Source: Hymenobacter sp. BT18 (lineage in GTDB: Bacteria > Bacteroidota > Bacteroidia > Cytophagales > Hymenobacteraceae). Taken from it: a stretch of 64,000 nucleotides of DNA. The stretch covers positions 992,001 to 1,056,000 of the forward strand of contig NZ_CP050954.1 in the NCBI RefSeq assembly GCF_012273015.1. Reading direction: 5' to 3'. A program made the position numbers and the translations under genes. Shown piece after piece: positions 33,168 through 42,758 of the stretch; the first letter of the stretch is position 1; each line of letters starts with the position of its first letter. Below the pieces are notes generated by a model. It saw nothing but the letters and a program-made list of their open reading frames with translations. It did not search any database and was not told the DNA's origin.

Positions 33168-35219
33168 TTACTTTTTCCCCGCTACCCGCAGCACCGTGAA
33201 CGAGTTGGGTGCCAGCGTGTAATCAAAGATAGCCGATGACACCTTGAACTCCGACTCTTTGGGGGCCACATTTGTAGGCTGCTCCAGGGTATTTTGGGTC
33301 TGCAGGTCGGGGCTGGCCAGGACAGTGGCTTTGCCGGTTTTGCCCAGCTTTTTGGCCCCGGCCAAATTTACTTTCACCGTGCGGGCTTCGGGCGAGTAGT
33401 TCACCAGCTTCACCACCACTTCGCCGGTGCCGTTGTCGGCCACGGCACTCACGAACAGGTTATCCTGGCCGTTTTTGGCATTGCCGGGCAGCTGCACGGG
33501 CAGAATAGTAGTGCCTTTATTCAGGGCGTACAGCTTCTGCACGTAGTAGTTGGTGGTGCCGTAGGAGTTCAGGTTGTCGAACCAGATCATGTTGGGCGTC
33601 CACTGCCAAGCATCCACGTGGGCCAGCATGGGCGCGTAGGAAGCCATACCGACCACGTCGGCATTGCGCTCCAGGCCCGTCATGAAGGCAGCTTCGGAGA
33701 GGGCGCAGTCCCAGTTGTTTTTGTTGTCGGGCGAGCCGATGGCCACGCTTTGCGCCGCGTACTCGCCGGCAAAAATCTTGGGGCCTTTGCGGGAGTACTT
33801 GTCGTAACGGTCGGCGTGCTCCCGGAACCACTCGGGCTTGGCGTAGTAGTGCTCATCCACGTACTCGGCGTTCAGCTCACCCAGACGCTTGCTGGCTTTC
33901 TCAAACAGCTCCCCGTCGGGGCTCGGGCCGGCGCTGCTCACGATCTGGATGTTGGGGTACTTGGCCTTCACGGCCTTGGCAAACGGCTCATAGCGCTCCA
34001 GGTACTGGGGGCCCCACTGCTCGTTGCCGATACCAATCATCTTGAGGTTGAACGGGGCCGGGTGGCCCATAGCCACGCGCTTGGCGCCCCAGGGGCTAGT
34101 AGCCGGGCCATTGGCAAACTCAATTAGATCAATGGCATCCTGAATGAACGTATCCAGGGTCGGGTCGCCGGTGTTGGGGTCGTTGCCGGCGTTGGGGCCG
34201 CCGGCGGTGCTGCTCATCGGGGCCAGCTCAGCCGAGTTGAACTGACAGGCCATGCCCACGTTCAGGATGGGCAGGGGCTCGGCGCCAATGTCTTCGGACA
34301 GCTGGAAATACTCAAAGAAACCCAACCCGAAGGATTGGTAGTAGTCGGGCGTGGAGCGGTGCTTGAACTCCATGTTCCAGCGGTTGATGAGCGGCTCCCG
34401 GGAAGCCACGTCGCCAATGGTTTTCTTCCACTGGTACCGCTCGGCCAGGGTGCGGCCCTCCACAATGCAGCCGCCGGGAAAGCGCAGAAAGCCGGGCTGC
34501 ATGTCTTTCAGCAGCTGCACCAGGTCGGGGCGCAGGCCGTTGGGGCGGTTGTTCCAGGTGTCTTTCGGAAACAGCGAAACCACGTCCACGTCCACGGTGC
34601 CGGCGCCGTCCAGCGTAATTTTCAGGTGGGCTTTGGCGTCGGTGGCCGAGGGCTTAATGGGCAAGGAATACTTCTTCCACTCACTCGTCAGGCCCGAAAC
34701 CTGGGCCTGGGCCAGGGGCTGGCCTTTCTCGCTTTCCAGCGTCACCGTCAGGCTGTTCACGCTGCCGGGGCCTTTGCGGGCGTAGAGCGAGAACGTGTAC
34801 TCGGCGTTCTGCTTCACGCCCATGCCGCGGAAGCCTTCGTTCACCATGCCCGCATCGGGGCCGGCCACGCGGGCGTTCAGCCGCACGAAGTGGCGGTTGG
34901 TAGCGCTAATGGGCTGCTGGGTGAGTACGGCGTAGGTTTCGAGGCCGGCCCCGCCGCGCAGGGCCTTCCACCCTACCAGATGCTCATCGGTTTCAAACGA
35001 CTTGTTTTTGACGAGCTCGGGGTATAGCCCACCGTCGGCGGCGAAGTTGATGTCCTCGAAAAACAAGCCATACATGTTTTTCGACACGGCCCCGCCGGGT
35101 TTATTTACCTGCACCGTGATGGTGGCGGGAGCAGCGGTTTGGGCAGCGGCGGGCAGCCAGCTCAGCCCCGTGAGGCCAGCGGCCAGCAAGCGTACGCGAA
35201 AGGTGGGAAGTGGAAGCAT
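33168..35219 (-). CDS. GH51 alpha-L-arabinofuranosidase
   Basis: 683-aa exported exo-hydrolase that releases terminal alpha-L-arabinofuranose from arabinan or arabinoxylan. After a signal peptide (GLTGLSWLPAAAQ) comes NMYGLFFEDINFAADGGLYPE and a CBM4-like beta-sandwich (about 65-210). The TIM barrel has FLRFPGGCIVEG, the acid/base Glu in IGIGNEQWGPQYLERY (about 398) and the nucleophile in NAEYVDEHYYAKPEWF (about 456). The C-terminal beta-domain ends LAPNSFTVLRV. It lies 12 bp behind the symporter gene, last in the probable galM-araB-araD-araA-symporter-GH51 unit. Confidence 0.92.
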   Translation of the reverse strand: MLPLPTFRVRLLAAGLTGLSWLPAAAQTAAPATITVQVNKPGGAVSKNMYGLFFEDINFAADGGLYPELVKNKSFETDEHLVGWKALRGGAGLETYAVLTQQPISATNRHFVRLNARVAGPDAGMVNEGFRGMGVKQNAEYTFSLYARKGPGSVNSLTVTLESEKGQPLAQAQVSGLTSEWKKYSLPIKPSATDAKAHLKITLDGAGTVDVDVVSLFPKDTWNNRPNGLRPDLVQLLKDMQPGFLRFPGGCIVEGRTLAERYQWKKTIGDVASREPLINRWNMEFKHRSTPDYYQSFGLGFFEYFQLSEDIGAEPLPILNVGMACQFNSAELAPMSSTAGGPNAGNDPNTGDPTLDTFIQDAIDLIEFANGPATSPWGAKRVAMGHPAPFNLKMIGIGNEQWGPQYLERYEPFAKAVKAKYPNIQIVSSAGPSPDGELFEKASKRLGELNAEYVDEHYYAKPEWFREHADRYDKYSRKGPKIFAGEYAAQSVAIGSPDNKNNWDCALSEAAFMTGLERNADVVGMASYAPMLAHVDAWQWTPNMIWFDNLNSYGTTNYYVQKLYALNKGTTILPVQLPGNAKNGQDNLFVSAVADNGTGEVVVKLVNYSPEARTVKVNLAGAKKLGKTGKATVLASPDLQTQNTLEQPTNVAPKESEFKVSSAIFDYTLAPNSFTVLRVAGKK

Positions 35220-35231
35220 CAGGAAAAGGAG

Positions 35232-36932
35232 TTACCAGAATTTGACGTAGAGCGCCGTGAGCAGCAGCATGGTGATGACGATGAGCGTCATCGTCTGCCG
35301 GCTCACGCGGAACATACCGGGGTTGAGGTCAATGGCCTTGGCGTTGATAGCCGGGCCAGCGAGGCTGGTGCCAATCATCAGCACCATGGTGATGGCGAAG
35401 GACAGGCCCATGCAGATGAGGAAGGGAATTTCAAACTCGCCCTTGCCATTGGGGAAGGCCGTGTAGAGCAGGGTTTCGCGGCCCAGCACCGCGGGAGCGT
35501 ACTCGTTGAAGAATACCGATAGCGCAAAGCCCGCCAGGATGCCCACGATGCCGGCGGTAGCCGTGGTGCGCTTCCAGAACATGCCCAGCAGGAACACCGC
35601 CAGAATACCGGGCGAAATGAAGCCCGTGTACTTCTGAATGAACTGGAACCCGCCTTCGCCGCCGATGCCCAGCAAGTCCTTCCAGGTGAAGGCCACGCTC
35701 AGAACTACCGCCGCCAGAATGGTGAGGCGGCCTACCCACACCTGCTTTTTCTCCGAAGCCTCTGGGGCCAAGTAGCGCTTGTAGATGTCGAGGGTGAAGA
35801 TGGTGGAAATGGAGTTTACCTTACCGGCCAGCGAAGCCACAATGGCGGCCGTGAGGGCGGCCATCGACAAGCCTTTCAGGCCGTTGGGCAGGAAGGAAAG
35901 AATGGCGGAGTAGGCATTGTCGGAGTTGAAGGAACCGGTGGAGGCCATTTCGGCCTGCAGGCTACCGTTCTTGTAGAGCACGTAGGCGGCAATGCCGGGC
36001 AGCATCACAATCACGGGCATCATCAGCTTGAGAATACCAGCGAACAGGATGCCGGTGCGGGCCGTGTGCAGGTCGGCACCCAGGGCGCGCTGGGTAATGT
36101 ACTGGTTGCAGCCCCAGTAGTTGAGGTTCACAATCCACTGGCCGGCCAGGTACATAGCAATGCCGGGCAGGGCCAAGTACTTATCTACCTCCGGCTGCGG
36201 GGTGGCATCGGTGGGCTTGGGGAAAATCATGTGGAAGTGGTCGGGGGCCTTTTCCATAAGGGCCGTGAAGCCCGAGAAAGCGCCGCCGCCGAGGCCGAAC
36301 TTGGTGCTTACCAAACTCAGAGCAATGTAAGTCGTGACGAGGCCACCTACCACCAGCACTACCACCTGCACCACGTCGGTGTAGCCGACCACCTTCATGC
36401 CGCCAATGGAAATGAGCAGGGAGAAAATGGCCAGCAGGATGATGATGGTGTGGAAAGAGTCGCCGCCAATGAGGTTGCTGAGCGCCAGGGCGCCCAGGTA
36501 CAGAATGGAGGTGAGGTTAACCAGCACGTACAGGAACAGCCAGAAAATGCTCATGATCAAGCTGAGCGTGGAGTTGTAGCGCTGCTCCAGAAACTGCGGC
36601 ATCGTGAAGATCTTGTTCTTCAGGTACACCGGCATAAAGAACACGGCCACGATGATGAGCACCACGGCCGCCACCCACTCGTAGGCCGCTACCGCCACCC
36701 CTACTTTGAAGCCGGAGCCCGACATGCCGATGAACTGCTCGGCCGAGATGTTGGAGGCAATCATGGAGGCGCCAATGGCCCACCACGTCAGGGAGCCTTC
36801 GGCCAGGAAGTAGTCTTTGGTGCTTTGCTCGGCCTTCTGCTTGCTCTTGTAGATGTAGAACCCGTAGGCCGAAACCCCGATCAGGTACACGAAGAAGACG
36901 AGCAGGTCTAGCGTCGTAAGGTTATTGCTCAT
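35232..36932 (-). CDS. Sodium/solute symporter (SSS family), probable arabinose transporter
   Basis: 566-aa inner-membrane protein with about 13-14 helices of the SSS (SGLT-like) family. Landmarks are MSNNLTTLDLLVFFVYLIGV, the NISAEQFIGMSGSG motif in helix 2, VVQVVVLVVGGL and WIVNLNYWGCNQYITQRALG, the last typical of SSS sugar carriers. The start at MSNNL is chosen because a longer frame adds 38 unlikely residues. Placement between araA and GH51 suggests sodium-driven uptake of L-arabinose or a short arabino-oligosaccharide; the substrate is inferred. Confidence 0.88.
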   Translation of the reverse strand: MSNNLTTLDLLVFFVYLIGVSAYGFYIYKSKQKAEQSTKDYFLAEGSLTWWAIGASMIASNISAEQFIGMSGSGFKVGVAVAAYEWVAAVVLIIVAVFFMPVYLKNKIFTMPQFLEQRYNSTLSLIMSIFWLFLYVLVNLTSILYLGALALSNLIGGDSFHTIIILLAIFSLLISIGGMKVVGYTDVVQVVVLVVGGLVTTYIALSLVSTKFGLGGGAFSGFTALMEKAPDHFHMIFPKPTDATPQPEVDKYLALPGIAMYLAGQWIVNLNYWGCNQYITQRALGADLHTARTGILFAGILKLMMPVIVMLPGIAAYVLYKNGSLQAEMASTGSFNSDNAYSAILSFLPNGLKGLSMAALTAAIVASLAGKVNSISTIFTLDIYKRYLAPEASEKKQVWVGRLTILAAVVLSVAFTWKDLLGIGGEGGFQFIQKYTGFISPGILAVFLLGMFWKRTTATAGIVGILAGFALSVFFNEYAPAVLGRETLLYTAFPNGKGEFEIPFLICMGLSFAITMVLMIGTSLAGPAINAKAIDLNPGMFRVSRQTMTLIVITMLLLTALYVKFW

Positions 36933-37061
36933 GAGGAGAGGTGAAAAAGGATAGAGGTTGAGAGCCGGAAGATAGGCCGCACACGTTTGCTGCGGGCTAT
37001 GCTGCCGCCAGTAATTGCAGAGCCGGCCCGCAGCCCGGCCCCGCAATTACTGCTGCTGCCC

Positions 37062-38552
37062 CTACCGCTGGCTGAAGGCCACGTCGTTGTAGCGCAGCTC
37101 GTTTTTGAAGGTGCGCAGCTTGGTTTCGTCGTCGATGATGACGTACTCGATGCCCGCCATTTCGGCAAAGTCTTCGAGGTACTCGGCCGTCAGGTTCTGG
37201 CTGTAGCCGGTGTGGTGGGCGCCGCCCGCCAGAATCCAGGCCGCCGCGCCGGTGCTCAGGTCGGGCTTCACTTTCCAGAGCACGCGGGCCACGGGCAGCT
37301 TGGGCAGATCCTGCTCGGGCGCTACGGCTTCCACCTCATTCACCACCAGCCGGAACCGGTGACCCAGGTCAACGATGGTAGCATTCAGGGCCGGACCGGC
37401 CGGGCAGTTGAACACCAGGCGGGCCGGGTCGGCCTTGCCGCCAATGCCCAGCGGGTGCACTTCTACCTTGGCTTTGCCCTCGGCGATGGTAGGGCAGATT
37501 TCCAGCATATGGGAGCCCAGCACCAGCTCGTTGCCGGGCTGGAAGTGGTAGGTGTAGTCTTCCATGAAGGAGTTGCCGCCGGGCAGGCCCGCGCCCATCA
37601 CCTTCATGGCCCGCACCAGGGCCGAGGTTTTCCAGTCGCCCTCCCCGCCGAAGCCGTAGCCCTCCGCCATCAGACGCTGGGTGGCAATGCCGGGCAGCTG
37701 AGCCATGCCGTGCAAATCCTCGAAGGTATCCGTAAAGCCAATAGCGCCGGTATCCTGCAGGAACTTGCGCATGCCCACTTCAATGCGGGCCGCCTCGCGC
37801 AGACTTTCGCGCTGGTCGCCGCCTTCTTTGAGGGAGTCGCCCAACTCGTATTCCTGCTCATAAGTAGCCAGCAGCTCGTTTACCTGCTCGTCGGTGGCAG
37901 CGTTAATCACCGCTACCAGGTCGCCGATGCCGTAGGTGTTTACTGAGTAGCCAAACTTCAGCTCGGCTTCTACTTTGTCACCCTCGGTCACGGCCACGTA
38001 GCGCATGTTGTCGCCGAAGCGCACGATGCGGGCGCCCTGCCAGTCGGCCCAGGCGCAGGCGGCGCGGGCCCAGATGCTGAGACGCTCCTGCACATCGGCA
38101 CTCTGCCAGTGACCCACCACCACTTTGCGCTTCACCTTCAGGCGCGCCCCAATGAAGCCAAACTCCCGGTCGCCGTGCGCCGACTGGTTGGTGTTCATGA
38201 AGTCCATGTCGATGTCGGCCCACGGAATGTCGCGGTTGAACTGGGTGTGCAGGTGGGCCAGCGGCTTCTGCAGAATCTTCAGGCCGTTGATCCACATTTT
38301 GGCTGGCGAGAAGGTGTGCATCCAGGCAATCAGCCCCACGCAGCCTGGCGTGGTGTTGGCTTCCTGTACCAGTTTGGTAATGCCGTCCGGGCCAGTTAGT
38401 ACCGGCTTATACACAATCTTGATGGGCAGGGCCGAGCCCAGGGCTTCGGCAATCTGCTGGGAATGCTGCGCCACCTGCTCCAGGGTTTCGGGGCCGTAGA
38501 GGTGCTGGCTGCCGGTGATAAACCAGGCTTCGTAGTGGGAAAGGTCAATCAT
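37062..38552 (-). CDS. araA: L-arabinose isomerase
   Basis: 496-aa cytoplasmic enzyme converting L-arabinose to L-ribulose; length is normal for AraA. Recognisable stretches are the N-terminal [59 protein letters not shown], the metal and catalytic region [40 protein letters not shown], and [14 protein letters not shown] near the C-terminus. Glu in GGEGDW and MEDYTYHF and the flanking His residues fit the manganese site. It is part of the araB-araD-araA series. Confidence 0.95.
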   Translation of the reverse strand: MIDLSHYEAWFITGSQHLYGPETLEQVAQHSQQIAEALGSALPIKIVYKPVLTGPDGITKLVQEANTTPGCVGLIAWMHTFSPAKMWINGLKILQKPLAHLHTQFNRDIPWADIDMDFMNTNQSAHGDREFGFIGARLKVKRKVVVGHWQSADVQERLSIWARAACAWADWQGARIVRFGDNMRYVAVTEGDKVEAELKFGYSVNTYGIGDLVAVINAATDEQVNELLATYEQEYELGDSLKEGGDQRESLREAARIEVGMRKFLQDTGAIGFTDTFEDLHGMAQLPGIATQRLMAEGYGFGGEGDWKTSALVRAMKVMGAGLPGGNSFMEDYTYHFQPGNELVLGSHMLEICPTIAEGKAKVEVHPLGIGGKADPARLVFNCPAGPALNATIVDLGHRFRLVVNEVEAVAPEQDLPKLPVARVLWKVKPDLSTGAAAWILAGGAHHTGYSQNLTAEYLEDFAEMAGIEYVIIDDETKLRTFKNELRYNDVAFSQR

Positions 38553-38582
38553 GGTCGGGATGAAGTATCGTGGGAATGTTTG

Positions 38583-38663
38583 GTCCTGCTGAGCTTGTCG
38601 GCTGGCTAATCAATTACCATAGCAACGAAGCGGTAGAGATGCTTCGACTCCGCTCAGCATGAC
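38583..38663. repeat. Palindromic intergenic repeat, family B, copy 5 (internally deleted)
   Basis: The left arm starts GTCCTGCTGAGCTTGTCG but lacks the AAGCATCTCTACC part present in other copies, whereas the right arm GCGGTAGAGATGCTTCGACT...GCTCAGCATGAC is complete. It lies between araD and araA. Confidence 0.8.
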
Positions 38664-38679
38664 ACGTTCATTGAGCTTT

Positions 38680-39381
38680 CTAGCGCTGGCCGTAGTAGGA
38701 GTTGGCGCCGTGCTTGCGCTCGTAGTGCTTTTGGATGAGGGCTTGCTTGAGGCGGGGCACATCGGGGCGGAGGGTGCAGCTGAGGTAGGCCATGCGGGCT
38801 ACTTCTTCCAGCACGGCGCTGTTGTACACCGCTTTTTCAACCGTTTCTCCCCAGGTAAAGGGGGCGTGGTTGCTGAGCAGTACCATCTCCACTTCCTTGG
38901 GCGAGAGGCCGCGCTTTTCAAACTCGTTGATGATCTGCCAGCCGGTCTGGTGCTCGTAGTTACCGGCAATCATGGCATCATCCATGGGCGGGGCGCAGGG
39001 TACATCGGCCGTGAGGTGGTCGGCGTGGGTAGTGCCCAGGATGGGAATATCCAGCTGAGCCTGGGCCCAGGCGGTAGCGTAGGTGGAGTGCGTGTGCACA
39101 ATGCCCCCGATTTCGGGCCAGTGCCGGAACAGCACCGCGTGGGTTTTGGTATCCGACGAGGGCCGGCCGGAGCCTTCCACGGTGTTGGCGTCGAAGTCCA
39201 CAATCACGATGTCCTCAGGCCGCAGCGTATCGTAGGGTACGCCGCTGGGCTTGATGGCAAATACGCCCTTGTCGCGGTCTACCACGCTGGCGTTGCCGAA
39301 GGTGAACAGCACCAGCCCGAGCTTGGGCAGCTGCATGTTGGCTTCGTAGCACGCCTGTTTCAGGTCCTGGTACTGGCTCAT
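38680..39381 (-). CDS. araD: L-ribulose-5-phosphate 4-epimerase
   Basis: 233-aa class II aldolase-like zinc enzyme that turns L-ribulose-5-phosphate into D-xylulose-5-phosphate. Motifs are LVLFTFGNASVVDRDKGVFA, IKPSGVPYDTLRPEDIVIVD, zinc ligands in GGIVHTHSTYATAWAQAQ, GTTHADHLTADVPCAPP, and LLSNHAPFTWGE. Size matches AraD. Its start overlaps the end of araB by 4 bp. The product feeds straight into transketolase, encoded elsewhere in this locus. Confidence 0.95.
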   Translation of the reverse strand: MSQYQDLKQACYEANMQLPKLGLVLFTFGNASVVDRDKGVFAIKPSGVPYDTLRPEDIVIVDFDANTVEGSGRPSSDTKTHAVLFRHWPEIGGIVHTHSTYATAWAQAQLDIPILGTTHADHLTADVPCAPPMDDAMIAGNYEHQTGWQIINEFEKRGLSPKEVEMVLLSNHAPFTWGETVEKAVYNSAVLEEVARMAYLSCTLRPDVPRLKQALIQKHYERKHGANSYYGQR

Positions 39382-41111
39382 GCGGTTTGCTCGGCTAGAG
39401 AAGGTTCAACCACGGAAGCTTCGCGCTTGGTCTGGCTTTCCACAAACTGGCCTAAGGCCTGGTACTGCTCGTAGCGGGCCTGGTAGTCGGCCACGCGGGC
39501 GGGGTTAGGCTCATAGGTTTCGGCAAAGCCGCTGCCCATGACCTTTTGCGCCGTCAGCACATCGGCGTGGACGCCGGCGGCCACGGCCGCGTACATGGCC
39601 GAGCCCAGGGCCGGCGCCTGCTCCGACTTGGCAATCTTGATGGGGCGGTTGAGCACGTCGGCCAGGGTCTGCATCACGAACTGTGACTTTTTGGCCACCC
39701 CTCCGATGCCGATAACCTGCTTGATGGGAATGCCCTCCTGCTCAAAGCGCTCCACAATCATTTTGGAGCCGTAGCAGATGGCCTCTACCAGCGCCCGGAA
39801 AATCTGCGGGGCCGAGGTACCCATCGTCAGGTTCACCAAAGCGCCTTTCAGGGCCTGGTTGGCGTCGGGCGTGCGGCGGCCGTTCACCCAGTCCAGCGCC
39901 AGCACCTGCGACTCGGCGGGGTCCACCGCGGCGGCGGCTTTGGTCAGCTCTACCAGCAGCTTGTCGCTCAGCTCTTCGCGCAGGGCTTCCTGCTGCTCGG
40001 CCGTAAGCGTGCCCGACTGCGGCAGCAACGCCTGCAGGGGCCACTCCACCAGCTGCCGGAACCAGGCCAGCAAATCACCAAATGCCGACTGACCCGCTTC
40101 CAACCCCAGCATGCCGGGAATCACGGAGCCATCCACCTGTCCGCAGATGCCTTGCACCAGCTTGCTGCCAACTTCGGCGGTTGGAGCCACCACAATATCG
40201 CAGGTGCTGGTGCCCATCACCTTCACCATGGAATAGGCTTCGATTTCGCCCGCTACCGCGCCGGCGTGGGCATCGAAGGAACCCACAGCTACTACCGTGT
40301 TGGTTGTCAGGCCCAAACGGGCCGCCCATTCCTCCGAAAGATGACCGGCAATTTCGTCGGCCGTATAGGTTTCTCCGAACAATCGATTGCGCAATTCACC
40401 CAAAGAAGGTTCGAGGTAGTTCAGAAACTGCGCGGAGGGCAGGCCGCCCCAGCTTTCGTGCCACATGGCTTTATGGCCGGCGGCGCAGCGGCTGCGCTTA
40501 AACGTAGCCAGGTCCTGGCCAGTAAGCAGCAGCGTTACCCAGTCGCAGTGCTCCATCCAGGAGTGTGCAGCCTGGGCTACGGCGGCGTCTTCGCGCGTCA
40601 CGTGCATGATCTTGGCCCAAAACCACTCGGAGGAGTAAATGCCGCCCTCAAATTTGGTGTAGTCCTCGCCGCCCCAGGTGCGGGCTTTGTGGTTGATTTC
40701 GGCGGCCTCGTCTAGGGCCGTGTGGTCTTTCCAGAGCACGAACATGGCGTTGGGGTTGTCCTCGAAGCCGGGCTTGAGGGCCAGGGAAACGCCGTGCTCA
40801 TCCACCGCGCCGGGCGTGGAGCCGGTGGTATCTACGGCTATGCCCACAATCTGCTCGGCGGGCACGTGCTGGGCTACGCGGCGGATGCTGGCTTCCAGCC
40901 CTTCAATGTAGTCGAGGGGGTGCTGGCGGAACTGGTTGCGGGCGGGGTTGCAGTACTGCAGCTTTTTCCAGCGGGCGTAGTAGTGCACGGCCTGCGCCAC
41001 TTCGGCGCCGGTGCGGGCATTGACCAGCAGCGCCCGCACGGAATCAGTGCCATAGTCGACGCCAATGACGTAGGCGTCGGCGCCCGGCGTGGCAGTTTGA
41101 GAGTTTTCCAC
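39378..41111 (-). CDS. araB: Ribulokinase
   Basis: 577-aa FGGY-family carbohydrate kinase that phosphorylates L-ribulose. The N-terminal ATPase fold begins AYVIGVDYGTDSVRALLVNA, followed by GIAVDTTGSTPGAVDE, WKDHTALDEAAEIN, HCDWVTLLLTGQ and CAAGHKAMWHESWGGLP; the C-terminal domain contains VAVGSFDAHAGAVAGEI, VKVMGTSTCDIVV and IGIGGVAKKSQFVMQTLADV. Length fits bacterial AraB. It is first of the araB-araD-araA order. The 121-bp upstream gap carries a stutter of AATGTGCTA units but no LacI-type palindrome, so expression probably comes by read-through from mutarotase. Confidence 0.95.
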   Translation of the reverse strand: MENSQTATPGADAYVIGVDYGTDSVRALLVNARTGAEVAQAVHYYARWKKLQYCNPARNQFRQHPLDYIEGLEASIRRVAQHVPAEQIVGIAVDTTGSTPGAVDEHGVSLALKPGFEDNPNAMFVLWKDHTALDEAAEINHKARTWGGEDYTKFEGGIYSSEWFWAKIMHVTREDAAVAQAAHSWMEHCDWVTLLLTGQDLATFKRSRCAAGHKAMWHESWGGLPSAQFLNYLEPSLGELRNRLFGETYTADEIAGHLSEEWAARLGLTTNTVVAVGSFDAHAGAVAGEIEAYSMVKVMGTSTCDIVVAPTAEVGSKLVQGICGQVDGSVIPGMLGLEAGQSAFGDLLAWFRQLVEWPLQALLPQSGTLTAEQQEALREELSDKLLVELTKAAAAVDPAESQVLALDWVNGRRTPDANQALKGALVNLTMGTSAPQIFRALVEAICYGSKMIVERFEQEGIPIKQVIGIGGVAKKSQFVMQTLADVLNRPIKIAKSEQAPALGSAMYAAVAAGVHADVLTAQKVMGSGFAETYEPNPARVADYQARYEQYQALGQFVESQTKREASVVEPSLAEQTA

Positions 41112-41232
41112 GGGAGAAATGAATGTGCTAATGTGCGGGAATGTGCTAGTATGCTAATGAGAAGGTGAGGTTGACCTACCAAATGCAGTACCGGGGTTTC
41201 TGGCGCAGATGGGGTGTCAAACTCATTTCCCC

Positions 41233-42432
41233 CTATTTCCGAATGCCAAACTGGTAGCTGGTGGAGGACTTGAGCGTGTCGCCGGGCTTGAGGATGGTGC
41301 TCGGGAACTTGGGCTGGTTGGGCGAATCGGGGAAGTGCTGGGTTTCCAGGCAGAAGCCCGCGTGCTTGCCGTACACGGTGCCGCCCTTGCCGGTAAGGGT
41401 GCCATCGAGGAAGTTGCCGGTGTAGAACTGGATGCCAGGTTCGGTGGTGGTTACCGTCATGGTGCGGCCGGTGGCGGGCTCATACACCGTAGCTGCGGCG
41501 TGGAGGCCGCTGGTTTGATTGAGCACCCAGTTGTGGTCGTAGCCGCCGGGCACCTGGGCAATTCGCTCCCCAATGGCGTGGGGCGTGGTAAAGTCGAAGG
41601 GCGTGCCTTTCACCGGGCGCAACTCCCCGGTCGGAATCAGGCCGGCGTCTACTACGGTGTAGCGGTCGGCGGGCAGGGTCACCTCGTGGCCCAGAATATC
41701 CTTGCCAGCGCCGTGGTTGAGGTTGAAGTAGGCGTGGTTGGTGAGGTTGACGGGTGTGGCCTTGTCGGTGGTGGCCGAGTAGTCGATTTTCAGCGCGTCG
41801 TCGTTCGTGAGCGTGTACACGACCGTCACCTGCAGATTGCCGGGGTAGCCCTCCTCGCCGTCCTTGCTCAGGTAGGTGAGCTTGAGCGTTTGGCCCTCGG
41901 CCGAGGAACCGGGCTCGGCCTGCCAGATTACCTGGTCGAAGCCCTTGTTGCCGCCGTGCAGGGTGTTGGCCCCGTTGTTTTTGGCCAGCGTGTATTCCTT
42001 GCCGTCGAGGGTGAATTTTCCGGCTTTGATGCGGTTGCCGTAGCGCCCGATCAGGGCCCCGAAGTAGGGATTCGACTTGCGGAAAGCCGGGCTCTGGTAG
42101 CCGCTTACGTCGTCGAACCCCAGCACCACGTCGCCGAGCTTGCCATCTTTGTCAGGCACCAGCAGACTGGTGAGCGTACCACCAAAGTTGGTAATGGTCG
42201 CCTTCAGGCCGTGGGCATTGGTAAGCGTGAAGAGCTGCACCTCGGTGCCGTCAGTGGTTTTGCCAAAAGAAGCGGAAGCAGGCACAGCGGCAGCAGCGGT
42301 TTGGGTGGAATCGGAGGAGGTAGCGGTGGTTTCGGCAGCTGAGCCAGCCGGCTTTTGCTGCTCACAGGCGGTAGCGGCCAGCAGCGTAGCCAAGCCGCCT
42401 ACCAGCAGCCCAAAAGAGGAAGAACGTACCAT
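41233..42432 (-). CDS. galM: Aldose 1-epimerase (mutarotase) lipoprotein
   Basis: 399-aa exported mutarotase interconverting alpha and beta sugar anomers. The start at MVRSSSFGLLVGGLATLLAA gives a lipoprotein signal with lipobox ATAC (the longer frame is discarded), then a Ser/Thr/Ala linker. GalM motifs follow: SFGKTTDGTEVQLFTLTN, FGALIGRYGNRIKAG, LHGGNKGFDQVIW, the catalytic His in NLTNHAYFNLN, and the Glu region GFCLETQHFPDSPNQ. Periplasmic or outer-membrane placement suits sugar delivery to the symporter. A LacI-type operator overlaps its promoter. Confidence 0.9.
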   Translation of the reverse strand: MVRSSSFGLLVGGLATLLAATACEQQKPAGSAAETTATSSDSTQTAAAAVPASASFGKTTDGTEVQLFTLTNAHGLKATITNFGGTLTSLLVPDKDGKLGDVVLGFDDVSGYQSPAFRKSNPYFGALIGRYGNRIKAGKFTLDGKEYTLAKNNGANTLHGGNKGFDQVIWQAEPGSSAEGQTLKLTYLSKDGEEGYPGNLQVTVVYTLTNDDALKIDYSATTDKATPVNLTNHAYFNLNHGAGKDILGHEVTLPADRYTVVDAGLIPTGELRPVKGTPFDFTTPHAIGERIAQVPGGYDHNWVLNQTSGLHAAATVYEPATGRTMTVTTTEPGIQFYTGNFLDGTLTGKGGTVYGKHAGFCLETQHFPDSPNQPKFPSTILKPGDTLKSSTSYQFGIRK

Positions 42433-42546
42433 TACGGGAACAGTCAGGTGGGAGTTAGATGCGTGGGAGGTCGGCTGGGCAACCGGGAAGTCATCCCCTT
42501 TTCTGATTGGGCCGGCAAGCGCCGGGCTGGGGGCTGAATCTGGCAA

Positions 42547-42577
42547 CCAAAGTAGAAATTATAATTGGTTTACACAA
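42547..42577 (-). promoter_or_regulatory. Putative mutarotase/ara operon promoter
   Basis: Read on the minus strand, TTG (42577-42575, inside the operator) and TACTTTGG (42554-42547) are 20 bp apart, closely matching Bacteroidota -33/-7 elements. The arrangement mirrors the transketolase promoter. Confidence 0.55.
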
Positions 42578-42589
42578 TCGTTTGTGTTT
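42570..42589. promoter_or_regulatory. Putative LacI-type operator ahead of mutarotase
   Basis: TTACACAATCGTTTGTGTTT, centred on CG at 42579-42580, is close to perfect symmetry and overlaps the -33 element of the mutarotase promoter. Confidence 0.72.
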
Positions 42590-42649
42590 TTTTATCCGCT
42601 TTTTTTCTTCCTCTGCTGCTCTTTTCCGGTTTTCAAAATGCATAGTTAT

Positions 42650-42684
42650 GCAAGTGACCAGAGGAAATTCCCCTGGCCACTTGC
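42650..42684 (-). terminator. Hairpin downstream of the GH43-lectin gene
   Basis: GCAAGTGACCAGAGG and CCCCTGGCCACTTGC form a 15-bp stem with two mismatches. It could end the susC-susD-GH43-GH43 transcript, but no strong T run follows. Confidence 0.45.
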
Positions 42685-42758
42685 TCACCCGCCGCTTGGG
42701 TTTGCAGCCCCAGAGCGGCTCCGCTCTCCCTCTCCTGCCTTGCTTTACTACGGAAGGC

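Noticed and set aside
41112..41232. Operator before araB
   Set aside because: The AATGTGCTA stutter has no dyad symmetry and does not match the other sites.
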